From: an uncultured Psychroserpens sp.
GTDB lineage: Bacteria > Bacteroidota > Bacteroidia > Flavobacteriales > Flavobacteriaceae
Direction of reading: 5' to 3'
NCBI GenBank assembly: GCA_947489585.1
Contig: CANLEE010000007.1
Span: forward strand, 1 to 64,000
Length of the DNA stretch: 64,000 nt
Below are positions 52,326 through 61,634 of the stretch, in pieces. Under the pieces are notes generated by a model that worked only from the letters and a program-made list of their open reading frames with translations, ran no database searches and was not told where the DNA came from. The position numbers and the translations under genes are program-made. How positions within the stretch are numbered: position 1 is the stretch's first letter; the number at the start of each line of letters is the position of its first letter.

Positions 52326-52646
52326 ATTAACAACTAATTAAAACTAATTTAACTCTAAAATAATTTTTAATCAAGAGGGATTATCTAATTATAGATTATT
52401 GATTAATAGCACATTATTTATAGTATAAATGTACTCCTACATTCAATATTTGAGCAAAAAAATCGGTATAAACCCAAAAAAAATTGTTTAAAAAACACGA
52501 TGTGCAAAAAACATCTATAAGATGCATCGTTTTTTAAAAACTCATTCGAAATACAAGTTGACTCATTCAAAATAACACTTTACTCAAACCCAGTTTCATA
52601 AACTAAGTCGTTACGATAGTTTTACAATACATAAAAACAAGCTATC
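52326..52646 (+). promoter_or_regulatory. Leader region of the DUF4139 gene with direct repeats
   Basis: No gene is seen in this AT-rich stretch. CTCATTCGAAATA (52541-52553) and CTCATTCAAAATA (52562-52574) are direct repeats with a 21-bp period (two helical turns), typical of a dimeric regulator site. Just upstream, an imperfect inverted repeat AACACGATG (about 52493-52501) with CATCGTTTTTT (52525-52535) may form a hairpin. Confidence 0.4.
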
Positions 52647-54758
52647 ATGAAACAATTTACACTACTCTTATTTTTAATTACTGCAATTAGCTTTGCTAAT
52701 ACAAAAAAAGGCACAGCTACAACATTAGAAGATGTTACTGTCTATCTAAGTGGCGCCCAAATCAAGAGAACAGCATCCATTAAAATACCTATTGGCACAA
52801 CAGAATTCGTTTTTAATAAGTTGTCACCCAATATTCAAGAAAGTAGCATTCAGGTTTCAGGATTAAAAAATGCTTCAATTTTATCAATTAATTACGGTAT
52901 AAATTACCTCTCTAAACAAGATACTTCACAAGATGTTGAAGTTATACAAGAACAAATAGCACACTTACAAGATCAAATTCAAGCTGAAAGGCATCTTATA
53001 TCAGGATATGAAGAAGAATCTTATCTCATTACTCAAAACAGAGCTTTAGGGAACACCTCTGAAGTAGTAAGTCTCGAGAAACTTCAAAAATTTGCTTCCT
53101 ATTATAGAACACGAATAACTGAAATAAGAACACTAACCTATCAAGCAAATAAAGCCATAACAAGTTTTAATGCTGAAATTTCAGATTTACAAAAACAACT
53201 TAGAGAATTTAATGTTGATGAAAAGGTTCAGACAGGAGAAATTAAAATCAAACTCAATACAGATATAGCTACAGACTTAACATTAAACATTAAGTATAAT
53301 GTTTCTAATGCTGGATGGTTTCCTATTTATGATATTAAAGCAGAGAAAATAAATGCGCCTATTCAACTGGCTTATAAGGCACATGTGTATCAAAACACCG
53401 GAAATGATTGGGATAATATAAAACTAACGCTGTCAACAAGTGACCCAAGTACCAATAATGTAAAACCAGATATTAACCCAAAGTATCTCAACTTTACAAC
53501 TACATATAACAATTACAAAAACAACAGAGCAACCAAGCGCTACCATTATAAGTACAATCCTTTAGTTAAAACAGTATCTGGAGTTGTAACCTCATCAAGT
53601 GATGGATTACCATTACCAGGTGTTAGTGTCATTGAAAAAGGAACTAATAATGGTACACAAACCGACTTTGATGGACGTTATAGTTTGCAAGTTAATGGCG
53701 GTCAAGAACTAACCTTTTCATATGTTGGCAGTAAATCTGAAAACATATCTATACATTCAAGTATTATGAATGTTGCATTAACTGAAGATGTAACTGCTCT
53801 AAGCGAAGTTGCAATCACATCCCAAGGAACACGTAGACGCCCAAATGCATCTTTTGCTCAAACCTTAGAAGGTCAAGTTGCTGGCTTAAATATTGCTAGA
53901 GGAAATAGTTCAATTAATCTTCGAGGCGTTAGTTCTTTGTCTGGATACAAAGAAGCATTATTTGTCATAGACGGAGAGCCTATAAATGAAGGCGACTTTA
54001 GAGGTCTTGACCCAGATATGATTGCATCTATGCAGGTTTTAAAAGATACAGAAGCTACGGCAATTTATGGCAATAGAGGTCGAAATGGAGTTGTACTTAT
54101 CGAAACCAAAAAAGAAAACTTCACCTCAAATGGAGACCTCATTGAAGAAGGCATTACCAACACACGTTTTGAAATCAAAAAAGCATACTCAATTCCAAAT
54201 AATGGTGATGTGACTGTTATTGAAATTGAAAATTTCACTGTGCCAGCTTCTTACGCATACTTTGCAGCTCCTGTACTTAATGAAAATGTATTTCTAACAG
54301 CAAAAATTGATGATTGGGAACAATATAATCTCTTACCTGCGGAAGCCAATGTCTATTTTGAAGGGAGTTATTCTGGTAAAACAAATATCAATCCGCAAAG
54401 TACAACAGAAGAGCTCACAATTTCTTTAGGTGTAGATCCCAATGTTGTTGTAAAGCGTACACAGCCAAGAGATTTTAAAAAGAACGCCTTCATTGGCAGT
54501 AATAGAATTATTTCTAAGCACTATGAAATTGAACTGAAAAATAATAAATCTTCAGCAATTGATTTAGTGTTATATGACAGAATTCCAATTAGTCAAAATA
54601 AAGATATTAAAATTGATAACATCGAAACAGGTACATCAGAATATGATGACAAAAAAGGAATTTTAAAATGGAAGCTCAACTTACCTGCTAATGATAAAGA
54701 CGTTCATAAGTTTTCTTATACTGTCAAATATCCTAAGTATAAACGAGTTAACTTATAG
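52647..54758 (+). CDS. DUF4139/MuiA-like protein with inserted carboxypeptidase-reg/TonB-plug module
   Basis: A signal peptide (LLLFLITAISFANT) precedes the N-terminal DUF4140-like domain (LEDVTVYLSGAQIKRTASI) and a coiled coil (about 95-195). The DUF4139 domain opens with IKYNVSNAGWFPIYDIKAE. At about residues 306-488 a foreign module interrupts it: a carboxypeptidase-regulatory-like domain (SGVVTSSSDGLPLPGVSVIEKGTNNG, FDGRYSLQV) and a TonB-plug-like segment (NLRGVSSLSGYKEALFVIDGEP, EATAIYGNRGRNGVVLIET). DUF4139 then resumes (GVDPNVVVKRTQPRDF, ENNKSSAIDLVLYDRIP-like) to the end. Surface or periplasmic; function unknown. Confidence 0.8.
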   Translation: MKQFTLLLFLITAISFANTKKGTATTLEDVTVYLSGAQIKRTASIKIPIGTTEFVFNKLSPNIQESSIQVSGLKNASILSINYGINYLSKQDTSQDVEVIQEQIAHLQDQIQAERHLISGYEEESYLITQNRALGNTSEVVSLEKLQKFASYYRTRITEIRTLTYQANKAITSFNAEISDLQKQLREFNVDEKVQTGEIKIKLNTDIATDLTLNIKYNVSNAGWFPIYDIKAEKINAPIQLAYKAHVYQNTGNDWDNIKLTLSTSDPSTNNVKPDINPKYLNFTTTYNNYKNNRATKRYHYKYNPLVKTVSGVVTSSSDGLPLPGVSVIEKGTNNGTQTDFDGRYSLQVNGGQELTFSYVGSKSENISIHSSIMNVALTEDVTALSEVAITSQGTRRRPNASFAQTLEGQVAGLNIARGNSSINLRGVSSLSGYKEALFVIDGEPINEGDFRGLDPDMIASMQVLKDTEATAIYGNRGRNGVVLIETKKENFTSNGDLIEEGITNTRFEIKKAYSIPNNGDVTVIEIENFTVPASYAYFAAPVLNENVFLTAKIDDWEQYNLLPAEANVYFEGSYSGKTNINPQSTTEELTISLGVDPNVVVKRTQPRDFKKNAFIGSNRIISKHYEIELKNNKSSAIDLVLYDRIPISQNKDIKIDNIETGTSEYDDKKGILKWKLNLPANDKDVHKFSYTVKYPKYKRVNL

Positions 54759-54765
54759 CAGGTTA

Positions 54766-54903
54766 AAAGCCTTAAAGCCAAACATTCAGCTTGAGCCTAG
54801 CTTCTGTTAGTTAGGAACGAATCAAGTTCTAACTTAGTGCATGTCTAACACTAAGGAAGTTTTAGAATAAGACTCTGGAAGAATAGTTGCGCTTTAAGGC
54901 TTT
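54766..54903. repeat. Long-loop inverted repeat between convergent genes
   Basis: AAAGCCTTAAAGC (54766-54778) and GCTTTAAGGCTTT (54891-54903) are perfect 13-bp complements separated by 112 nt. The loop contains further partly paired segments (GTTAGTTAGGAAC near 54806, GTTCTAACTTAG near 54825). Position between convergent stop codons suggests a bidirectional terminator, an RNA, or a small mobile element. Confidence 0.5.
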
Positions 54904-54905
54904 AT

Positions 54906-56066
54906 TTATTTTAAACTCTTTAAAATGAAATCTAAATTTTTATTAGAATTGTCATTAGTCAAATAAGAATCTGTATAAAATTTAGATGGTATTGCTAAAC
55001 CTTTATCTTGTAACTTTTTTATCGTATCAATATAGTCTAAAGTCACTTTTCCAGTTAACAACACATCTAAATCGCCACCTTTTTTGGCATAATTATAAAC
55101 CCGATTGATACCACATAAATATTGATGATCTTTAGTAAAACCTCCTCCTCTATGCACACGCAAGGTAATCCCAAAAGCAATGTCTCTATTGAGTTTGTAT
55201 TGACTGTATAGTAAATCAAATGTATCAGCAAAACTATAGCCCTTATTTAAAGTATCTACAGCAATAACACGATAAGCCAATTCTTTTAATCGTTTCATAG
55301 TTAAGCATCCAGACATATACTCTGAATACACAGCTAAGCCTTCTTGAGTTTCAACATTGTTTGGAAATCCATTAGAAAACACCTTTAAGGGTTGAGCTAA
55401 ACCATTAAATGTCGTCACCATATGTACTCCAATCTCATGGTTGGTTAATACTTTTAATTGGTTTTTGCTAAACTTATGGTTTTTTCGCAATACCAATGTT
55501 TGTGTATTATTCAATACCATAGCAGCTGCCGAAAGATTCGTAGACAACTTGATATTATATTTAAAATCATAACGCTTAGAATAGTCTTCGAAATAATCTA
55601 CAGCATCAGAAGCCGAATAGATTGGCAACATTTCTTCATCAAAATCACTATCGTCAAAACGCAAAATGAATTTAGCATTATCAATTTCCTTTTCTGTTGG
55701 TGTACCAAAACTCTTTAAACTATTAAAATAAAATTTACGTCCTTGATTGATGGTTTCAATACATTCAATTAAACCAGAATACTCATAAATCACATCCTCA
55801 TATAATTGTCTGATGTCTTTATCTTGAATACGTTCTAAACGTTGTGAGAAAAAGAGTCGATGTAATTTATACCCATTAAACTTTTGCTTTGGATACTTAA
55901 AAACGGGATCACATGTATATTTTGAAGAGAAGAATTGTTTTTTCTCACGCTCTATATTTAAAGGGTTGATATAATTAAGAACTTCAATACTTTTAACCAA
56001 TCGATTAAGATTAGCATCGATATCAAATAAATCTTGATACTCTTCTGTACTTGTGATTTGCGGCAT
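54906..56066 (-). CDS. QEGLA-motif metallopeptidase-like protein (DUF1704/MATCAP type)
   Basis: The 386-residue product contains LTNHEIGVHMVTTFNGLAQ (HExxxH zinc motif), NNVETQEGLAVYSEY (QEGLA, with the Glu as likely third ligand) and ITLRVHRGGGFTKDHQYL. This is the family annotated as flavohemoglobin-expression-modulating QEGLA protein, related to tyrosine carboxypeptidases (MATCAP/KIAA0895L). Cytosolic. Its start codon overlaps the stop codon of the upstream gene (TAATG), so it is translationally coupled and the last gene of the operon. Confidence 0.85.
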   Translation of the reverse strand: MPQITSTEEYQDLFDIDANLNRLVKSIEVLNYINPLNIEREKKQFFSSKYTCDPVFKYPKQKFNGYKLHRLFFSQRLERIQDKDIRQLYEDVIYEYSGLIECIETINQGRKFYFNSLKSFGTPTEKEIDNAKFILRFDDSDFDEEMLPIYSASDAVDYFEDYSKRYDFKYNIKLSTNLSAAAMVLNNTQTLVLRKNHKFSKNQLKVLTNHEIGVHMVTTFNGLAQPLKVFSNGFPNNVETQEGLAVYSEYMSGCLTMKRLKELAYRVIAVDTLNKGYSFADTFDLLYSQYKLNRDIAFGITLRVHRGGGFTKDHQYLCGINRVYNYAKKGGDLDVLLTGKVTLDYIDTIKKLQDKGLAIPSKFYTDSYLTNDNSNKNLDFILKSLK

Positions 56067-56896
56067 TATTTGGCGTGCTTTTTATAAAAATTTGTCGCGT
56101 GTTCTGGTAATCGAGTTTTTAATTGTTTCTCAACAGCAGCAACAACTTCTGGATAAATAACATAATCATATTCATCACAATAAATCTTCGCGATTTCGGT
56201 TGCCAAAACTAATGTATTTTGGAAATTTTGCGTAATAAATTTCAAGAAATATCCATTACCTTGAAATGTGTTATTAATTTTAGACGTTGATTTGATATGG
56301 TTTGGGAAATGTAATTCAGATAAACTTTGTCGCCAAGATTCAATATCATCGGCAAACCTGTTATTATCAACATTAGAAGTTCCTAAATTCCATGTTGGTA
56401 CCTCCCTATCCCAACGCTTCCAATTATAACTATGCATATCATAAACAATAGAAACTCCAAATTTCTCTTCAAGCTTAGAAATTAAAGCATGTACAACTTT
56501 ATAAAAGTTTTCATGTTTCTTGAGGCTCTTCATTTTTTCAGCTTCTGAAAGCGGCTTATGCCATAATTTTTTTCCCCAAGCTGTTACAAATACAGCTTCT
56601 TCTGGACCTCTATTTAAGTCATACTCGAAACGTGAATCACAACCTGCAATAACAATAGGATGAGTAATCACCATGTGTTTCGTTTCTGGGTCTTCTTCGT
56701 ACCAGCGTTCATATTCGGTATGTATACAATTCTCCCAAAGCTCTTTTCTAAATTGATGACCATCATGAACAGCAGCACAAGCATAATGCACATAGTCATC
56801 TATTTTTAGTGTTAACGAATAGTCTTCGGCAACAGCATGAAACAATTCTTCATTATTGATTTTAGAAATTATAGCCTCTATCGATAGTCGTTCCAT
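56066..56896 (-). CDS. N-formylglutamate amidohydrolase-like protein
   Basis: The 276-residue product shows HDGHQFRKELW, GCDSRFEYDLNRGPEEAVF, SIVYDMHSYNWKRWDREVPTWNLGTSN and ATEIAKIYCDEYD. These are the conserved blocks of N-formylglutamate amidohydrolases, zinc-dependent enzymes that release formate from N-formylglutamate. In this operon it may act on another amide or a peptide linkage. Confidence 0.85.
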   Translation of the reverse strand: MERLSIEAIISKINNEELFHAVAEDYSLTLKIDDYVHYACAAVHDGHQFRKELWENCIHTEYERWYEEDPETKHMVITHPIVIAGCDSRFEYDLNRGPEEAVFVTAWGKKLWHKPLSEAEKMKSLKKHENFYKVVHALISKLEEKFGVSIVYDMHSYNWKRWDREVPTWNLGTSNVDNNRFADDIESWRQSLSELHFPNHIKSTSKINNTFQGNGYFLKFITQNFQNTLVLATEIAKIYCDEYDYVIYPEVVAAVEKQLKTRLPEHATNFYKKHAK

Positions 56897-56900
56897 AGTA

Positions 56901-57230
56901 TTAACTCAATATTTTCTTTAAACTATTATAAATCGCATGCTCCATTTGGTCCATATGGCCATCTGCAAAGGCCATAAGTTTGATATCTGCAAAAAGCGCA
57001 TCTGGATTACTACTATAAGTAGATTCTGTATTTACAGCATCAACAATCTTATTAATACTTTGATAGTCATTATCTGTATCAAATTCAGCTTTAATATGTT
57101 CATACGTTTCAGCATCTACTCGAGATAAGATATACTCATGCTCACTTTGCGTTTCTTTTAAATCAGAATGCGCCACATATAATAAAATGTAAGCTACTAA
57201 TTCTTCTTTTGTCCAAATAGTATTTCCCAT
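56901..57230 (-). CDS. Small TerB-like helical protein
   Basis: Start at the ATG at 57230 (MGNTIWTKEELVAYILLYVAHSD), not the upstream frame extension. The 109 residues are all-helical: YILLYVAHSDLKETQSEHEYI, then DALFADIKLMAFADGHMDQME. The arrangement of acidic residues is TerB-like, a fold of metal-binding helical proteins. Cytosolic. Gaps to neighbours are 2-4 nt, so it is a real operon member. Confidence 0.65.
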   Translation of the reverse strand: MGNTIWTKEELVAYILLYVAHSDLKETQSEHEYILSRVDAETYEHIKAEFDTDNDYQSINKIVDAVNTESTYSSNPDALFADIKLMAFADGHMDQMEHAIYNSLKKILS

Positions 57231-57232
57231 AG

Positions 57233-58051
57233 TTATAATATTAACGTTCCATATTCTGTCCATGAACCATCATAAACAGATACATTTTTATAACCTATAA
57301 TTTCTGCAGCTAATGCCAAAATACAGGCAGTGATTCCTGAACCGCAGGAAAAAGTTAGTGATTTATCTCCTATTTTAAAAGTCTCAAAAATTGTTTTTAA
57401 CGCTTGTTTAGGTTTTAAACAATAACCATCAAACAGAATTGTATACGGAAGGTTCATAGAATTTGGAATTGTTCCACTTCGCAACCCTTTTCTAGGTTCT
57501 GGAACTAAACATTGAAAACGTTCTTCAGATCGTGCATCCAAAATCTGTAGGTCTTTATCGTTAGACAATTCTGAAATATCATTAAAGTAGCACATCTTAT
57601 CGTTTTGATAATCTGCTATAACATTTCCTGAATTCCATATTTCAGAGGCTAGGTTATGACCAATTTCATAGTTAAGTCGCTTCCATTCTGGAAGTCCGCC
57701 ATCGAGTACTGCTATATTTTCAAAACCAAAAGTTTTAAATAACCACCAAACTCTAGGGCTCCAATAGATTCCTTTGTCATCATAGACTACAATAACTGAA
57801 TCTCTATTGATTCCTAGTTGTTGTGCTTCATGCTGAAACTGTTCTTGAGATGGAATGGTATTAGGGAACTCAGCATCTATATTGCTAAACTTTCCTTTAA
57901 TATCGAAATATCTCGAATTTGGAATACATTCTTCTGAAGAAACGTCAGTATTAACGCTTGCGTCTAAAATAATAAGGTGTTTTAAATGTTGATTCTCAAG
58001 TAACCACTTACAACTAACAATAGTAGGAATAAGCTGACCATCACTACGCAT
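57233..58051 (-). CDS. sseA: Two-domain sulfurtransferase (thiosulfate/3-mercaptopyruvate type)
   Basis: The start is the ATG at 58051 (MRSDGQLIPTIVSCKWLLENQ), which overlaps the end of the upstream gene by 8 nt. Two rhodanese domains are present: residues 1-150 (IVVYDDKGIYWSPRVWWLFKTFG, LDGGLPEWKRL) and 160-272 with the catalytic loop SCGSGITACILALA (Cys of CGSGIT). CGSGxT is the mercaptopyruvate-type loop. It transfers sulfur to cyanide or thiols in the cytosol. Confidence 0.9.
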   Translation of the reverse strand: MRSDGQLIPTIVSCKWLLENQHLKHLIILDASVNTDVSSEECIPNSRYFDIKGKFSNIDAEFPNTIPSQEQFQHEAQQLGINRDSVIVVYDDKGIYWSPRVWWLFKTFGFENIAVLDGGLPEWKRLNYEIGHNLASEIWNSGNVIADYQNDKMCYFNDISELSNDKDLQILDARSEERFQCLVPEPRKGLRSGTIPNSMNLPYTILFDGYCLKPKQALKTIFETFKIGDKSLTFSCGSGITACILALAAEIIGYKNVSVYDGSWTEYGTLIL

Positions 58052-59081
58052 CTTGAACTGTTTTTCGTAGTCTGGTGCGTCTATCAAACGCTTGTAATTG
58101 ATCGACAACTTTACTTTCTAAGAAATCAATAACACGCTCCTCTACCTTAACTTTTGATTTGTATACTTTATTCATATATGTAATTCCACCAGGTGACATC
58201 ACATTAACTTCTACTAGTTTTCCGCCAATCACATCGATACCTACAAAATAGAGTCCATCTTTTACCAATTTCGGCCCAATTTGCTTGCAGAGTGCTTTTT
58301 CAGCTTTAGTCAGTGAATGTTTTTGAATACTTCCTCCAGCTGAAACATTAGAGCGATGATCATCGGTTCCTGGCACACGCTTCATTGCACCAACAGGTTC
58401 TCCGTTGAGCAATAAAATTCGGACATCGCCTTGGTCTGCACCTTCTATATAATCTTGAAGTATCACATAATTTGAAGACCCATCACTTCCTGTAATATAA
58501 AAATCTAATAAAGAGTTAATATTACTCATTGCCGATTTTTCAATCAAAATCACACCTGAACCACCAAAACCGTTAAGCGGCTTTAGTATCATTTTATCTG
58601 CCTTAGAGTCTTTAATCTGTTTAACTAAGTAGTTTTTATTTTTTGATACGTGTGTATTTGGAATAATATTACTGTGTGCATCTCCAAAAGCTGCTGTATA
58701 TAATTTATTATTAGCTTCACGCATCCCTTGAAGCGAGTTCACAATAAACACATCATCTTTCACCGAATCCAAAAAGTTTAACATAATTGGATCTAAAGGT
58801 GGGTTTGCTCTAAAAAAGATGGCATCAAAACCAGCTAGCGGTAACATTTCTTCTCTAAGTTTTGCTTTATTATAAAATGCTTTTAAGGTAGATGGCACTT
58901 TATCCATACGACCAATAACCATACAAAATGCATTCGTTACACTATCTCTAATCGTCAAATTAGCAGGCGTACATATAGCTACGCCATGACCACGTTTTAC
59001 GCATTCTTTTATCAAAGCTAAACTTGTATCATTTTCGGCATCAATTTGCTCCCATGGATACATTATAAAACAAACATTCAT
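58044..59081 (-). CDS. gshB: Glutathione-synthetase-like ATP-grasp ligase
   Basis: The ATG at 59081 (MNVCFIMYPWEQI) is preferred to the TTG two codons upstream. Blocks are IMYPWEQIDAENDTSLAL, IFFRANPPLDPIMLNFLD, MILKPLNGFGGSGVILIEK (ATP-grasp P-loop equivalent), LQDYIEGADQGDVRILLLNGEP and GIDVIGGKLVEVNVMSPGG. Length (345) is close to GshB. It ligates glycine to gamma-glutamylcysteine or, in this context, another amino acid to a peptide or metabolite. No gshA-type gene is nearby, so the true substrate is open. It heads the five-gene operon. Confidence 0.85.
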   Translation of the reverse strand: MNVCFIMYPWEQIDAENDTSLALIKECVKRGHGVAICTPANLTIRDSVTNAFCMVIGRMDKVPSTLKAFYNKAKLREEMLPLAGFDAIFFRANPPLDPIMLNFLDSVKDDVFIVNSLQGMREANNKLYTAAFGDAHSNIIPNTHVSKNKNYLVKQIKDSKADKMILKPLNGFGGSGVILIEKSAMSNINSLLDFYITGSDGSSNYVILQDYIEGADQGDVRILLLNGEPVGAMKRVPGTDDHRSNVSAGGSIQKHSLTKAEKALCKQIGPKLVKDGLYFVGIDVIGGKLVEVNVMSPGGITYMNKVYKSKVKVEERVIDFLESKVVDQLQAFDRRTRLRKTVQDA

Positions 59082-59125
59082 AGACAATAATTTTGGTTGA
59101 TTAATCGTATCTAAATTTAAAAATT

Positions 59126-60448
59126 TTATTTTACTTCTTCATAGTTGTCATCCCAATTCTTTACATTGGGTTCACCAAGCTTTCCAACAGATTTAGCAAC
59201 AATCATAGAGACTGTAGCATCTCCAGTTACATTGACAACTGTACGACACATATCTAAAGGTCTGTCCACTGCAAAAATTAATGCCAAACCAATTGGCAAT
59301 AATTCTGGCGGTAGCCCAACAGATTCTAAAACAATAACAAGCATTACCATTCCTGCTCCAGGAACAGCAGCACTACCGATAGATGCCAACAAAGCAGTGA
59401 GAACGATAGTAATTTGATCTGCAAATGTCAAGTCTAAACCGAGTGCTTGAAATATAAATACTGCAGCTACAGCCTGATACAAACTTGTACCATCCATGTT
59501 AATGGTTGCTCCAACTGGCAAAACAAAACTAGAAACTTCTTTATCAACTCCTATATGTTCTTCAACACGTTCCATAGTAACCGGAAGCGTTGCTGCACTA
59601 GAGCTTGTTGAAAATGCTAACAACTGAGCAGGGCTTATTTCCTTTAAAAACCAAAACGGATTCTTTTTAGTAAGTGTTGCTACAAGAACACAATAAAAAA
59701 CAATCATTAAAACTAATCCCAAAACAACAACACCAGCATATTTCAGTAAGGCATATAAAATATCTGGATCATCAGAAGACACAACAACATTTGCTAATAA
59801 TGCAAACACTGCAACTGGAGCGGTCAACATAATAATATCCACCATTTTCAGCACAATATCATTTAAAGAATCAAATATTTTTTTCATTGGCTTTGCACGT
59901 TCTTCACCAATAAGAAGCATCGAAATACCTAAAAATATGGAGAAGAAAATTACTTGAAGCATGAGTTTATTATTACTTAAAGCATTAAACGCATTATCAG
60001 GAACCATATCTTCTAAAAACTGCAATGGTCCACTGTCCATCTGCTTTGAAGCTTCTTCAATTTTTGCTTTAACACTACTGTTTTCCGAATACGTTTCTGT
60101 AAGCTTTGCAATTGTTTCTTCTGAAACACCATCTCCAGGTTGCATAATATTTACAAGCGCTAATCCAATTGAAATGGCAATTACTGTTGTAATTATATAT
60201 ATTCCAATAGTACGTAATCCAATATTTTTGAATTTGGAAATATCTTTTAGATCTGAAATACCTTTAATTAAGGATGCCAAAATTAAAGGAATAGCGATCA
60301 GTTTTAGTAATTTAACAAAAATGGAACCTATAGGTTTTATCCAATCTTCAGTAAACTCTTTGCCTCCAACTTGAAGCATGACAAAGCCAAATACTAAACC
60401 TAATAGCATTCCGATTAAAATTTTCCAGTGTAGTGCTAGTTTTTTCAT
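59126..60448 (-). CDS. Sodium/proton-dicarboxylate symporter (DctA/GltP family)
   Basis: The 440-residue protein has about eight TM helices and two re-entrant loops. Family motifs are SSSAATLPVTMERVEEH (first hairpin), INMDGTSLYQAVAAVF and PGAGMVMLVIVLESVGLPP, with DRPLDMCRTVVNVTGDA binding the substrate carboxylate (RTxxNVTGD). It imports C4-dicarboxylates or glutamate with Na+ or H+. It lies 44 nt upstream of gshB on the same strand, so some read-through is possible. Confidence 0.9.
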   Translation of the reverse strand: MKKLALHWKILIGMLLGLVFGFVMLQVGGKEFTEDWIKPIGSIFVKLLKLIAIPLILASLIKGISDLKDISKFKNIGLRTIGIYIITTVIAISIGLALVNIMQPGDGVSEETIAKLTETYSENSSVKAKIEEASKQMDSGPLQFLEDMVPDNAFNALSNNKLMLQVIFFSIFLGISMLLIGEERAKPMKKIFDSLNDIVLKMVDIIMLTAPVAVFALLANVVVSSDDPDILYALLKYAGVVVLGLVLMIVFYCVLVATLTKKNPFWFLKEISPAQLLAFSTSSSAATLPVTMERVEEHIGVDKEVSSFVLPVGATINMDGTSLYQAVAAVFIFQALGLDLTFADQITIVLTALLASIGSAAVPGAGMVMLVIVLESVGLPPELLPIGLALIFAVDRPLDMCRTVVNVTGDATVSMIVAKSVGKLGEPNVKNWDDNYEEVK

Positions 60449-60475
60449 ATATCTATTACGATTTAAAAATCTATT

Positions 60476-61537
60476 CTATTCATACATTTTATTCAGCAAA
60501 TAAAAATCTGCCAACACAAGAGCTGCCATCGCTTCTACGATTGGAATCGCTCTAGGCACCACACAAGGATCATGTCTTCCTTTACCTTGCATTTCTACTA
60601 TTTGACCTGAACTATCTAATGCGTCTTGTTTTTGAATTACAGTAGCCACGGGCTTGAATGCTACTCTAAAGTAAATATCCATTCCGTTGCTAATACCACC
60701 TTGAATGCCTCCCGATAAATTTGTTTTTGTAGTACCATCTTCATTGAACAAATCGTTATGTTCTGTTCCTTTCATTTTTGCACCACAAAACCCACTACCA
60801 TATTCAAAACCTTTAACAGCATTTATAGATAGCATAGCTTTACCAAGTTCTGCATGAAGTTTGTCAAATACAGGTTCTCCTAGACCAATTGGTACATTTT
60901 GAAGCACGCATGTAACAGTACCTCCAATAGTATTTCCTTCTTTTCGAATTTCCTTAATTCTAGCTATCATTTGTTCAGCAACTGCAGTATCAGGACAACG
61001 CACAGCATTGGTTTCAGTTTTAGAAAAATCTAAATCCTGATATGGTTTTTCTAAAAACAAATCGCCTACCGAAGACGTATACGCATTAATTTGTATTGAA
61101 CTTAAAAATTGTTTTGCTATAGCACCAGCAACCACTCTCGAGGCCGTTTCACGTGCAGAGCTTCGTCCACCTCCTCTATAATCACGAACACCATACTTTT
61201 TTTCATAGGTATAATCGGCATGACTTGGCCTGTACACATCCTTAATGTGTGAATAATCCTTAGATTTCTGATTGGTATTCTTTATAACAAAACCAATAGG
61301 GGTTCCCGTGGTTTTTCCTTCAAAAATTCCAGATAAAAATTCTACTGTATCTGGCTCTTTACGCTGTGTAACAATATCTGACTGGCCTGGTTTTCTTCTA
61401 TTCAACTCGTTTTGTATCACATCAAAATCCAATTGTAAACTTGGAGGACAACCATCAATAATTCCACCAATTGCTAATCCATGAGACTCACCAAATGTGG
61501 TGAGCTTAAAAATATTTCCGAAGGAATTTCCTGCCAT
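60476..61537 (-). CDS. aroC: Chorismate synthase
   Basis: The 353-residue protein contains [23 protein letters not shown] (N-terminal signature), [33 protein letters not shown] and [19 protein letters not shown]. It makes chorismate from EPSP with reduced FMN, the last shared step of aromatic biosynthesis. Length is standard. The preceding 97-nt gap on the upstream side has no recognised element. Confidence 0.97.
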   Translation of the reverse strand: MAGNSFGNIFKLTTFGESHGLAIGGIIDGCPPSLQLDFDVIQNELNRRKPGQSDIVTQRKEPDTVEFLSGIFEGKTTGTPIGFVIKNTNQKSKDYSHIKDVYRPSHADYTYEKKYGVRDYRGGGRSSARETASRVVAGAIAKQFLSSIQINAYTSSVGDLFLEKPYQDLDFSKTETNAVRCPDTAVAEQMIARIKEIRKEGNTIGGTVTCVLQNVPIGLGEPVFDKLHAELGKAMLSINAVKGFEYGSGFCGAKMKGTEHNDLFNEDGTTKTNLSGGIQGGISNGMDIYFRVAFKPVATVIQKQDALDSSGQIVEMQGKGRHDPCVVPRAIPIVEAMAALVLADFYLLNKMYE

Positions 61538-61634
61538 AAATAAAGATTTTACGCTAAAGTACTTGTAAAATTAGAGAAACAAAAACAGAATCGTATAAAG
61601 CATCAATTTTCTCAAGTAAAAAAGAAACGAAATC

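Noticed and set aside
54800..54850. Possible additional array element (GTTCTAACTTAG near 54825)
   Set aside because: Only about 10 bases of the core match; arms and the TTCGTTTTC segment are absent, and the surrounding inverted repeat is unrelated.
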